Part shown: positions 27,587 to 35,413 of the stretch, one piece after another
Numbering within the stretch: position 1 is the stretch's first letter
How the letters are laid out: each line of letters begins with the position of its first letter
DNA from: a candidate division CSSED10-310 bacterium
GTDB taxonomy: Bacteria > CSSED10-310
Reading direction: 5' to 3'
DNA length: 64,000 nucleotides
Assembly (NCBI GenBank): GCA_016931515.1
Contig: JAFGEQ010000015.1
Span: forward strand, 124,001 to 188,000
Made by a program: the position numbers and the translations under genes
Notes under the pieces: model-generated
What the model was told of the DNA's origin: nothing
Seen by the model: only the letters and a program-made list of their open reading frames with translations
The model's database searches: none

Positions 27587-29407
27587 CTAATTACCATACG
27601 TAACACGAACGATTTCTTCAATCGATGTCCTGCCCTCTTTAATTTTCTCCAGCCCAGAACCCCGGAGCGTCTGCATACCCAGCGCTACCGCTGTTTCACG
27701 AATTTCCATTGCTGATGCCCCTCTTAAAATTAACTCCCTGATTTCATCGGTTATTGTCAGTACTTCGAATAAAGCGACTCGGCCTTTATAGCCGGTATGT
27801 GAACAATGAGGGCATCCTCTACCTTTCTTGACGTCAATCGTTCCAATCTCGTTTTCCATAAAACCGATATGAATTAAAGCTTCAGGAGGCACTTGTACCG
27901 ATTCGGAGCACTTAGGGCAGTTAGTGCGCGCCAGTCGCTGAGCGACGATGGAAATTACGGAGGAGGCTACCAGAAAAGGTTCAACTCCCATGTTCAGTAG
28001 ACGGTTGATGGTTGTCGGAGCATCATTAGTATGAATGGTTGACAGTACCATGTGTCCGGTAAGCGCTGCTTTGATTGCAATTTCAGCTGTTTCAAAGTCC
28101 CTGATCTCACCGACCATGATAATATCAGGATCCTGTCGAAGAAAGGATCGCAGAGATGCGGCAAAATTAAGGCCAATTGCATCGTGCATTTGCACCTGGT
28201 TAATGCCCATCAAGTTGTATTCGACCGGATCTTCCGCGGTCATGATGTTATCGCTTATGCTGTTTAACTGTGTCAAGGCAGAATACAAGGTCGTGGTTTT
28301 TCCCGATCCCGTGGGGCCAGTGACAAGACACATTCCATATGGTTTATGTATCGCTTCTTGAAATTCAGCCAATTGTCGCTCACTGAATCCCAATTGAGTC
28401 ATATCCGTTTGAAGATTCGATTTATCAAGAAGACGCAAAACGATCTTTTCGCCAAACAACGTCGGAAGTGTGGAAACTCTGAAGTCCATTTCCCGCTTTG
28501 GTCCCAGGCGCATCTTGATACGTCCATCCTGAGGAAGTCGTCGTTCAGAGATGTCGAGATTGGCCATAATTTTTACACGAGAAGTCACCGCATCTTTAAT
28601 TTTTAATGGTAAACCCAGTTCTTTTCTTAAAACTCCATCTAACCGATTTCTAACTCTGAATGATTTCTCATACGGTTCAAAATGGATATCAGAGACCCCC
28701 ATATTTATCGCCTTGATCAGGATGCCGTTCACCAGCTTGACAATAGGTGCTTCTAAGTCTTCAACAGCGACAATCGCGTCTTCTTCATCCTCATCGACGA
28801 CTTCCAACTCATCAACCGCTCCGGATACGAGATCATCGAAATCATCAACATTGATGAATTCGGTCTCCGCATCAGTACCTCTAGCTGCTGGACCGCTATC
28901 AAAGTCATCGAAATCATCCATGTAGCCGGACTTAACTTCTTCCCGAGTATCAATTTCTGTTGAAGCCACCGCCAGGCTTTTCCCAGAGCCAAAGTATTTA
29001 TCGATCGCTTTCCTGATTGCATTTTCTGATGCAACAACCGGTTCCACATGGTACCCAGTCATAAACTTGATATCATCCTGAGCGAAAACATTTGAAGGAT
29101 CAGCCATGGCTATAGTTAACGAGGCACCTGTTCTGCTTATCGGAATAAGCATGTATTTCCTGGCGACCTCAGCAGGGATTAATTTCAGCACAGAATCTTC
29201 AACATCAAAGCTACTCAAATTTACAGAAGGCACCCCAAATTGATTGGATAGGACTTCAGTAATGTCTTCTTCACTAGCCATCTTCAACTTAACCAACGCA
29301 CTGCCAAGACGACATCCATGCGTGGATTGATACCGTAATGCCTCCTCCAACTGAGTTGATGTTACCAAGCCCTCACGAATTAATATTTCACCTAATCGTT
29401 CACTCAT
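27587..29407 (-). CDS. pilB: type IV pilus extension ATPase PilB with MshEN domain
   Basis: 606-residue pilus polymerisation motor. The N-terminus has two tandem MshEN-type motifs: RLGEILIREG...L...ALRYQ (about residues 4-27) and RLGSALVKLK...VLSNQ (about 35-58), a pattern known to bind c-di-GMP in MshE and PilB. A strongly acidic linker (about 160-225; DDFDDFDSG, DEDEEDA) separates this from the ATPase core with Walker [10 protein letters not shown], Walker B GEIRD and the tetracysteine zinc site (CPKC...CPHC). ATG at 29407 was chosen over TTG at 29419, which is immediately behind GAGG. First gene of the pilus operon. Confidence 0.95.
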   Translation of the reverse strand: MSERLGEILIREGLVTSTQLEEALRYQSTHGCRLGSALVKLKMASEEDITEVLSNQFGVPSVNLSSFDVEDSVLKLIPAEVARKYMLIPISRTGASLTIAMADPSNVFAQDDIKFMTGYHVEPVVASENAIRKAIDKYFGSGKSLAVASTEIDTREEVKSGYMDDFDDFDSGPAARGTDAETEFINVDDFDDLVSGAVDELEVVDEDEEDAIVAVEDLEAPIVKLVNGILIKAINMGVSDIHFEPYEKSFRVRNRLDGVLRKELGLPLKIKDAVTSRVKIMANLDISERRLPQDGRIKMRLGPKREMDFRVSTLPTLFGEKIVLRLLDKSNLQTDMTQLGFSERQLAEFQEAIHKPYGMCLVTGPTGSGKTTTLYSALTQLNSISDNIMTAEDPVEYNLMGINQVQMHDAIGLNFAASLRSFLRQDPDIIMVGEIRDFETAEIAIKAALTGHMVLSTIHTNDAPTTINRLLNMGVEPFLVASSVISIVAQRLARTNCPKCSESVQVPPEALIHIGFMENEIGTIDVKKGRGCPHCSHTGYKGRVALFEVLTITDEIRELILRGASAMEIRETAVALGMQTLRGSGLEKIKEGRTSIEEIVRVTYGN

Positions 29408-29462
29408 TACGCGACCCAACCTCAGTCAGAATGACAGTACTTCCGTTCGCATCTACTTTATC

Positions 29463-29492
29463 ATTGCACCACATAAACATTTGTGTTGTCAA
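29463..29492 (-). promoter_or_regulatory. candidate promoter for the pilB operon
   Basis: On the minus strand TTGACA (29492-29487) is followed after 18 bases by TGCAAT (29468-29463). The -35 is perfect and the -10 is weak (four of six). It lies in the 104-base gap between the clpX stop and the pilB start. Confidence 0.4.
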
Positions 29493-29511
29493 GGAATTCA
29501 AACTGAACCTG

Positions 29512-30765
29512 TTAACCGGTCTGCTCAAAAATTGTTATCGGATCGGAACCCCGTTTGACAACCTCCTCTGTTATCAAACACTCTCTCAATCCCGTTAAAG
29601 ATGGTAGATCAAACATAATGTCGAGCATTATACTCTCAAAAATTGATCTTAATCCTCTGGCACCCGTTCGCCGAGCCAAGGCTTCCGATGCAATCGCTTT
29701 AATTGCCTCCGGGGAGATGATCAGCTTGGATCCCTCGAAGCGAAACATCGTTTGGTATTGCTTGACTATTGAATTTTTAGGATCACGCAGTATCCGAATC
29801 AAATCATTTTCCGTTAACTCGTTGAGTGTTGCGATTACTGGAAGTCGTCCTACGAATTCAGGAATCAGACCGTATCGAATAAGATCCTGAGGTTGAGCTT
29901 TAACCAGAATGCTGTCCATCGATTGATCGCCAGATGATGCCGATACTGCACCAAAACCAAGTTTCTTGACATTGATCCTACTACGGATAATGTCATCCAA
30001 ACCGACAAATGCACCACCTACAATAAACAAAATATCTGTCGTATCGACGGGAATCGTTTCCTGATGCGGGTGTTTCCTTCCTCCCTTTGGCGGCACATGT
30101 GCCACAGTCCCTTCAAGAATTTTGAGTAATGCCTGCTGAACACCTTCTCCAGAAACATCCCGCGTTATGGATACATTCTCTGCTTTTCGTGTAATCTTAT
30201 CGATTTCATCAATGTAAATTATTCCTTTCTGAGCCCTTTCCACATCCATATCAGCTGCCAGCAGCAGCTTTAAAATAATCGTTTCAACGTCCTCACCAAC
30301 ATAACCGGCTTCCGTTAGAGTTGTCGCGTCAGCAACAGCGAAGGGTACTCTCAGAAATTTTGCGAGTGTCTGAGCTAAAAGGGTTTTCCCAGATCCTGTC
30401 GGACCGAGAAGCATGATGTTCGACTTCTCCAGTTCAATATAATTCTCTGGATCATTCTGAGACTCACGCTTATGCGCAATTCGCCTGTAGTGACTATATA
30501 CAGCAACAGCCAAAATTTTCTTCGCCTTCTCCTGGCCGATGACATACTCATCAAGATACGACTTTATTTCTCTAGGCGATGGTAACTCTTCACTGCTAAT
30601 CGCAAATTCTTCCGTCTCGGAGCGATTATTGTGCAACATCAAATAACATTGCTCAACACACTCATTGCAGATATATATCCTAGGCCCTACGATCAATTTC
30701 TCAATTTCGTTCTGAGACTTTCCACAGAATGAACACCGTTTCAATAAAGTTTTATCCTCGCGCAT
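29512..30765 (-). CDS. clpX: ClpX ATPase subunit of Clp protease
   Basis: 417-residue AAA+ unfoldase that feeds substrates to ClpP. The N-terminal C4 zinc domain is complete (CSFCGKSQ...CNECVEQC). Walker A is GPTGSGKT, Walker B is [10 protein letters not shown], and the pore and ClpP-contact regions are present ([19 protein letters not shown] near the C-terminus). ATG at 30765 has GGGAG 8 bases upstream; the longer TTG-type start at 30795 would add residues before the zinc domain and overlap the promoter. There is no clpP or tig next to it, unlike the common tig-clpP-clpX order. Confidence 0.97.
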   Translation of the reverse strand: MREDKTLLKRCSFCGKSQNEIEKLIVGPRIYICNECVEQCYLMLHNNRSETEEFAISSEELPSPREIKSYLDEYVIGQEKAKKILAVAVYSHYRRIAHKRESQNDPENYIELEKSNIMLLGPTGSGKTLLAQTLAKFLRVPFAVADATTLTEAGYVGEDVETIILKLLLAADMDVERAQKGIIYIDEIDKITRKAENVSITRDVSGEGVQQALLKILEGTVAHVPPKGGRKHPHQETIPVDTTDILFIVGGAFVGLDDIIRSRINVKKLGFGAVSASSGDQSMDSILVKAQPQDLIRYGLIPEFVGRLPVIATLNELTENDLIRILRDPKNSIVKQYQTMFRFEGSKLIISPEAIKAIASEALARRTGARGLRSIFESIMLDIMFDLPSLTGLRECLITEEVVKRGSDPITIFEQTG

Positions 30766-30797
30766 GCCAATCGCTCCCTCCAAGTCAGCAGGCACCT

Positions 30798-30826
30798 ACT
30801 TTATGAGTATGATGCGGTTTCGTCAA
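30798..30826 (-). promoter_or_regulatory. sigma-70 promoter for clpX
   Basis: On the minus strand TTGACG (30826-30821) is followed after 17 bases by TAAAGT (30803-30798). The -35 box overlaps the sctT stop codon, so clpX can be expressed separately from the secretion operon upstream of it. Confidence 0.5.
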
Positions 30827-31572
30827 GGAGGCACTATTAAACTGTCAGTTAAAATCTCGCTGATATGTTCTAATCGGTAGATTATAGTTAATCCGACCAT
30901 CGCGATGCCGATCCATAATTTTGCCGGGAGTCCAATAAAAAAAACATTCAATGCCGGAGCAAACCTGTTGCAAAATCCCAGAACCAGATCAGTCAACCAA
31001 AGTAAAAAAACAACTGGTAATGCAAGACTTACTGATACCCGGAACAGGGCTGCTGCTTTTTCGATAAAGAAGTACGAATCATTGAGGATCTTAACATCCT
31101 GAACATTCATTGTATCCAGGCAATGCAATGGTATGATCTGAAAAGTCTCCGATATTTTAATTATTGAGTATCGATGAATGCCGAGTGAGAAGAAAAGAGT
31201 CATGGAGAGAAGAAGGTAAGTTCTTCCCAATGAAGATGCTCTCGTCTGCATTGTCGGAACAAGGATTGATGATAGCGTTTCACCCCTATTGAGATCAATC
31301 CATTCACCTGCTGATTGAATTGCGTAGAAAGGGATAGCGGAGACAAAGCCAATTGAAATTCCGATCACAACCTGAAGAATGCATTCAAGTAGAATATCAA
31401 TATCAATCCGATCGCGACGGATGCAAGGCGTTATACAGAACGTCAAAAGCATTGCCAGGGCGATTCGTATTTTTCCCTGAAGCAGGTTTGCCCCGAAAGC
31501 TGGAGAGAGAAGTGTCACCGGCAGAATCCTGGCAAATCCCAAGACATAATCTGAAATTTTACTCAATTCCAT
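30823..31572 (-). CDS. sctT: type III secretion export gate protein SctT
   Basis: 249-residue polytopic inner membrane protein of the FliR/SctT family, part of the SctRST export gate through which substrates cross the membrane. Features include ARILPVTLLSPAFGANLLQG near the N-terminus and at least five hydrophobic segments, with the QSAGEWIDLNRGETL loop typical of the family. ATG at 31572 has GAAGG 6 bases upstream and overlaps the sctS end by 10 bases. It is followed by clpX, not by sctU, which usually comes next in T3SS operons. Confidence 0.9.
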   Translation of the reverse strand: MELSKISDYVLGFARILPVTLLSPAFGANLLQGKIRIALAMLLTFCITPCIRRDRIDIDILLECILQVVIGISIGFVSAIPFYAIQSAGEWIDLNRGETLSSILVPTMQTRASSLGRTYLLLSMTLFFSLGIHRYSIIKISETFQIIPLHCLDTMNVQDVKILNDSYFFIEKAAALFRVSVSLALPVVFLLWLTDLVLGFCNRFAPALNVFFIGLPAKLWIGIAMVGLTIIYRLEHISEILTDSLIVPP

Positions 31573-31844
31573 CCACAACCTTCCAGAATCAAATTGAAAT
31601 CAGTCATGATTTTTATAGAGAACCGAATGATTATAAGCATCATCCACTGACCCGAAATCAAAAGGACGAGAAATACAGCAAATATCTTAGGAACATACGA
31701 TAGAGTATGCTCCTGTATCTGAGTCGCAGCTTGTAAAAAGCTGACAGCGAATCCAACGAACAAGGCAGTCAACAGAGCAGGTGCTGAAATGTAGCATACG
31801 ATCAGTATTGCTTCACGAAGATATGAAACTATCAAATAATCCAT
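31563..31844 (-). CDS. sctS: type III secretion export gate protein SctS
   Basis: 93-residue protein with two hydrophobic helices, matching FliQ/SctS in size (about 86-90 residues) and sequence: LREAILIVCYISAPALLTALFVG and the AATQIQEHTLSYVPK loop. It packs with SctR and SctT to form the helical export gate. The start at 31844 is 7 bases after the sctR stop; the longer ORF reading to 31898 would overlap sctR and add a non-conserved N-terminus. Confidence 0.92.
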   Translation of the reverse strand: MDYLIVSYLREAILIVCYISAPALLTALFVGFAVSFLQAATQIQEHTLSYVPKIFAVFLVLLISGQWMMLIIIRFSIKIMTDFNLILEGCGWN

Positions 31845-31851
31845 GCTCTGC

Positions 31852-32520
31852 TCACATGTATCCCGACAGGAGACCTTTGGTAACCAGATACCAACCATCC
31901 GACAAGACGAACAACAGCAGTTTGAATGGCAATGAGATCGTAGTTGGAGATAGCATCACCATCCCGAATGCTTGAAGCACATTGGCGACAACGAGATCAA
32001 TGATAATGAATGGAAGAAAAAGTAAAAAACCGATCTGAAAAGCTTCTTTCAACTCCGACAGCAAGAAAGCAACCATCAGATTGAGAAACTCATTCTCAGA
32101 TCCATCCTCTCCATATAGTTCAGAAGATAGATGAGACATCATGATCCGTTCGTCTTCGTGAGCATGCTTTTTAAAAAACTGTTCGACTGGCTCGTGTAAA
32201 CAAGTCATCAAAGTTTTAGCAACAGACTCGATGTTGTCAGGGTCATTCAATTTTTGCCATGTCAAGTCTGAAACTTCCACTCGTCCTTTGAAATCCTGAG
32301 CAACCGGCATCATTATAATGAGTGTCAGGATCAAGGATAATCCTGTGATTACAATATTTGGAGGAATCTGGGGAGTCCCCAAAGCCGATCGTAATATGGA
32401 AAATACTGCTGATAGTTTTACGAACGATGTACCGATGATGACAAGAAAAGGAAACAGTGAAAGAAACCCAAAAATAACGATTAACAGCCCAGGTTGTTGA
32501 AAAATCGTATCACCTGTCAT
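31852..32520 (-). CDS. sctR: type III secretion export gate protein SctR
   Basis: 222-residue membrane protein of the FliP/SctR family. Conserved blocks include RSALGTPQIPPN, ELKEAFQIGFLLFLPFIIIDLVVAN and SPTTISLPFKLLLFVLSDGW. The last block is of the injectisome (SctR) type, not the flagellar FliP type (MMLPP). No cleavable signal peptide is apparent, also as in SctR. It overlaps the FliO-like gene by 11 bases and has AAGGG 7 bases before its ATG. Confidence 0.95.
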   Translation of the reverse strand: MTGDTIFQQPGLLIVIFGFLSLFPFLVIIGTSFVKLSAVFSILRSALGTPQIPPNIVITGLSLILTLIIMMPVAQDFKGRVEVSDLTWQKLNDPDNIESVAKTLMTCLHEPVEQFFKKHAHEDERIMMSHLSSELYGEDGSENEFLNLMVAFLLSELKEAFQIGFLLFLPFIIIDLVVANVLQAFGMVMLSPTTISLPFKLLLFVLSDGWYLVTKGLLSGYM

Positions 32521-32827
32521 GGTTTTGCCCTTCGATTTCTTGACTCATTGTATACTCCGCGGATGACCTTATTCCGGGGTCACTACATACATGAAGTAAA
32601 ACTTGCATTGAATCTCCACTCAATCCCAAGATTAGTTCTTGATTTAGATAATTAATAACAAGAATTTCATTGTGATTTGATAAACGGAGTCTTGTTTTCA
32701 GGCACAATTTGTCATTACCTCGCTGTTTGCTGGTTCCAGCGGATATTGAAAACTTCCTGATAATGCAAACCAATATTGATATTCCGACGACAGTTATTGC
32801 ACATATTTTAAGAATCGATAGGATCAT
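32510..32827 (-). CDS. FliO-like single-pass membrane protein
   Basis: 105 residues. One N-terminal transmembrane helix (about 4-23) is followed by a short basic linker and a compact beta-rich cytoplasmic domain: LKTRLRLSNHNEILVI, then LNQELILGLSGDSMQVLLHV. This is the FliO pattern of basic/hydrophobic strand, short turn, then LLLG-type strand. FliO helps assemble FliP in flagella and is normally absent from injectisomes. Its place between sctQ and sctR equals that of fliO between fliN and fliP. It overlaps sctQ by 4 bases and sctR by 11. Family assignment rests on pattern and position. Confidence 0.7.
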   Translation of the reverse strand: MILSILKICAITVVGISILVCIIRKFSISAGTSKQRGNDKLCLKTRLRLSNHNEILVINYLNQELILGLSGDSMQVLLHVCSDPGIRSSAEYTMSQEIEGQNHDR

Positions 32828-34338
32828 CGTACCACCTTAACCCGTTCGAAGATTTCGACACCGAATTCTTCATCAATCCGAACCAGCTTACCCCGTGCGA
32901 TGACATTATGGTTTGATCTAATATCAATCAAAGAACCGATTGCATGTTTAAGATTTAATATCATTCCAGGTCGTAGACTCGATAATTCAGCGAGAGTCAA
33001 AACCAATGATCCAATGACAGCCCGGATCGGAATCATTGGTTCGTCCTTCATATCAATCATTTGAGTTTCACAGATCATCGTACCGAATCCGGGTTCACTC
33101 GATAAAACCTTCTCTCGTTCCATAATTTGTCCTCTGTTTTTATAAGTTGACCCTATGCGAATCTGAAGATTTCCATCAGAAATCAAACACTGCCCGACAA
33201 CGATCGGATCAAGATTGTGACCCGGATCGAGCTCCACTGTAATGTTGTTTCCACGCTGGATAGATTCCCATTTATCCCCTGATATGAGACCTATCAACAA
33301 AATGTCGCCTGGAATCAGATTTTCCCAGTATGTCTGCGGAATCAACAGATCGCTCAGCACACAGGCCAATGGAATTCTCATTCTAAAGCACATCTCGAGA
33401 TCGGTAATGCTATTGTCTGGCACGGAGTTTAAATAATAATGTACAAAATCAATAAGCTCCTTCTGCTCAACCATGATGGGCATTGACACAGATCGCCCAA
33501 TCTCTTCACAAAATATCTTTACTTCGAACCTGATCAGATCCTGCCCGGAAGTCGATCTCCTTCCTAAATATTCAGCAATAATGTCTTGACCCGGAAGGAT
33601 TCCCTTGCTGATCACCCTGCAGTAAGCACTCGCAATCGAATCAAGGGCTTGGGTAGGGAAATAACTTATCTGATCAGACATCGAACTTAAGCCATAGTAG
33701 AAAAGTAGATAGGATTTTAAATTTTCATGATGAATCCAGAAATTTATTGCAAGATTGGCTTGCTTTGAAAAGATTTTGATTCCAACATCATCTTCCGTAG
33801 ACCCGTCCTCCGTTAAACTTGATGGGTATCCAACCAAAACCAGTTTATAGGGATGATGAACTTTAATAACGTCCATTGCGATATTCAGGACATATGGGAA
33901 AATTTCTATCTTAGACTTATCGTTGATATAGTATTTTTCAAACGGAAGAAGTTTTTTTTCATCAAGCCAGGTACCATTCGCACTTCCGAGATCCATCAAC
34001 GAGATCCTACCGATACCATCCACGATCAGACAGCAATGTGCACCACTGATTCGGCCATCTTTTAAACAAATCCCCGCTTTGGGACTCCTTCCAATAATAG
34101 CGATATCATCATGATGAAGGCGTCCATGATTGTTACTCCAATCACCTGATGAAACCGATATCTTGTATTGCATCTCCCATCGATCCCAATCCGGTAAGCA
34201 GATCATCGGGAACTCGAGGGAATTATCATGATGCTGAATTCGATTATGTATACGTTCAAAAATTCTCACCATTTCATTGCGAATCATGACCATTTCATGA
34301 CTAATCCGTGGCAACAAAGCAGACATATCAGTGATCAT
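32824..34338 (-). CDS. sctQ: SctQ C-ring protein fused to an FHA domain
   Basis: 504 residues. After an N-terminal helix (about 1-45), residues 58-155 form an FHA domain with every recognition residue: Gly83-Arg84, Ser98-x-x-His101 and Asn121-Gly122-Thr123 (LGSANGT). Residues about 165-420 are SctQ-like, including an SpoA1-like stretch (LIPGDILLIGLISGDKW). A clear SpoA (FliN-type) domain ends the protein (IGSLVLTLAELSSLRPGMIL, HNVIARGKLVRIDEEFGVEI). SctQ forms the cytoplasmic sorting platform. FHA domains bind phosphothreonine and in T3SS are known in SctD, not SctQ. ATG at 34338 overlaps sctP and has GAGG 9 bases upstream; reading further to 34452 gives unrelated residues. Confidence 0.85.
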   Translation of the reverse strand: MITDMSALLPRISHEMVMIRNEMVRIFERIHNRIQHHDNSLEFPMICLPDWDRWEMQYKISVSSGDWSNNHGRLHHDDIAIIGRSPKAGICLKDGRISGAHCCLIVDGIGRISLMDLGSANGTWLDEKKLLPFEKYYINDKSKIEIFPYVLNIAMDVIKVHHPYKLVLVGYPSSLTEDGSTEDDVGIKIFSKQANLAINFWIHHENLKSYLLFYYGLSSMSDQISYFPTQALDSIASAYCRVISKGILPGQDIIAEYLGRRSTSGQDLIRFEVKIFCEEIGRSVSMPIMVEQKELIDFVHYYLNSVPDNSITDLEMCFRMRIPLACVLSDLLIPQTYWENLIPGDILLIGLISGDKWESIQRGNNITVELDPGHNLDPIVVGQCLISDGNLQIRIGSTYKNRGQIMEREKVLSSEPGFGTMICETQMIDMKDEPMIPIRAVIGSLVLTLAELSSLRPGMILNLKHAIGSLIDIRSNHNVIARGKLVRIDEEFGVEIFERVKVVR

Positions 34339-34939
34339 CAACTGGATCCTCACCGGGAAGCGGCAATTGTTCCTGTAAAACATCGTATTCCAAGCAAATA
34401 GAGAGATGATTCTTCGTGTCGGCTGACAATTCATCAAGCCCGGGTGACACAAAAAAACGAAACTTGACTGGGTTTCTAACTAAATGGGTTATGGCAAAAA
34501 TCAATTCTTTTTTTCTTTTTTGATTCCAGAAATTCGACCCTGATTGTATGAAGAGACTGAGTTCAATGCATGGTTTGGAGTATTTTATAATGATTTGCAT
34601 TGGACCAATCACTTGAGAATGGATCTGTAAAGAAAACTGACAGTGGCCAAGTTTCATCTTACCGATATCCGTTGCGATCTGACCCAACACAGATGCAATC
34701 TTCAATGGATAATTTATCATTCCTGTTTCATGCGCAACGGAGTTGCTAAATTGAAAATTCATACCCTCTATTCGTTCGTTTAACTGACGATTTTCATGGT
34801 TGATTAAGACATCATTTTCAGGATACTTCTTCTTTCTCCTGTAAAATCGATAGAACATGTCCCGTTTTTGTTCAGGCGATTCTGGATCAACGTGAATCTC
34901 TTTGAACGTACCGCCCAATTTTTTATCGAATACTAACAT
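34328..34939 (-). CDS. sctP: SctP-like needle-length/substrate-switch protein
   Basis: 203 residues, between sctO and sctQ, the standard place of sctP. The N-terminal half is charged and probably flexible. Residues about 90-165 resemble the C-terminal T3S4 domain of FliK/HrpP/YscP (LGHCQFSLQIHSQVIGPMQIIIKYS, then strand and helix). Such proteins set needle length and switch substrate specificity by contacting SctU. It is short for the family, so a short needle would be expected if the ruler model holds. The assignment is mainly positional; similarity is weak. Confidence 0.6.
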   Translation of the reverse strand: MLVFDKKLGGTFKEIHVDPESPEQKRDMFYRFYRRKKKYPENDVLINHENRQLNERIEGMNFQFSNSVAHETGMINYPLKIASVLGQIATDIGKMKLGHCQFSLQIHSQVIGPMQIIIKYSKPCIELSLFIQSGSNFWNQKRKKELIFAITHLVRNPVKFRFFVSPGLDELSADTKNHLSICLEYDVLQEQLPLPGEDPVDDH

Positions 34940-34948
34940 AATTAAAAC

Positions 34949-35413
34949 TCAGCCAAACCGATCGAAATTCAATTCTCGAAAATCTGTATTGAATATTCGT
35001 TTTATTTTTTGTTTGCTTGTAGATTCTCTATGAGCTTTGAATTTATTGAGTGCTCGTTCGAGAATGACCATCTTTCGGCACTGCTTTTCAATGGCGACTT
35101 GAATGCGCTTTTTTAGCAGAGCGTCTGATTTGATCTTATCGAAAACCCAGTTAATTTCGCGTCTTAAAGCAATCGATTGATTGATGATCGAATGAAGGTA
35201 TGAAACAGATTGGAGATCATTTGAATAAACCGTTCTCAGCTTTATTTCTCGTAATTCTTCCTGCAAGTATCGAGCTTCCCGCTGCGCGAGTGATATCCGT
35301 GTCTCACATTCCTCTTTTTCTGTTTCCAATACTCGACGCAAATTGCATGAGTCGGTCAGTTGACTCTCTATCCTGTCGACAGCAAATTGAAAACGGTACG
35401 AATGATTATTCAT
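34949..35413 (-). CDS. sctO: SctO stalk protein
   Basis: 154 residues, almost entirely predicted coiled coil with heptad-like leucines (FQFAVDRIESQLTD, LAQREARYLQEELREI, LLKKRIQVAIEKQCRK). This matches the FliJ/SctO family in size and character; the protein acts as the central stalk inside the SctN hexamer and links it to SctV. Its location directly after sctN, with a 4-base overlap, is the conserved one. Sequence identity within this family is always low, so assignment uses length, coiled coil and position. Confidence 0.78.
   Translation of the reverse strand: MNNHSYRFQFAVDRIESQLTDSCNLRRVLETEKEECETRISLAQREARYLQEELREIKLRTVYSNDLQSVSYLHSIINQSIALRREINWVFDKIKSDALLKKRIQVAIEKQCRKMVILERALNKFKAHRESTSKQKIKRIFNTDFRELNFDRFG

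Noticed and set aside
30823-32520. Interpretation of the RST genes as flagellar fliPQR
   Set aside because: SctR has the injectisome-type C-terminal sequence and the neighbours include SctJ lipoprotein, SctI-like and TPR chaperone genes; there are no flagellar structural genes.
34339-34452. Upstream extension of sctQ to 34452
   Set aside because: It would overlap sctP by over 120 bases and adds residues without any relation to SctQ; the ATG at 34338 has SD and overlaps the sctP stop as elsewhere in the operon.
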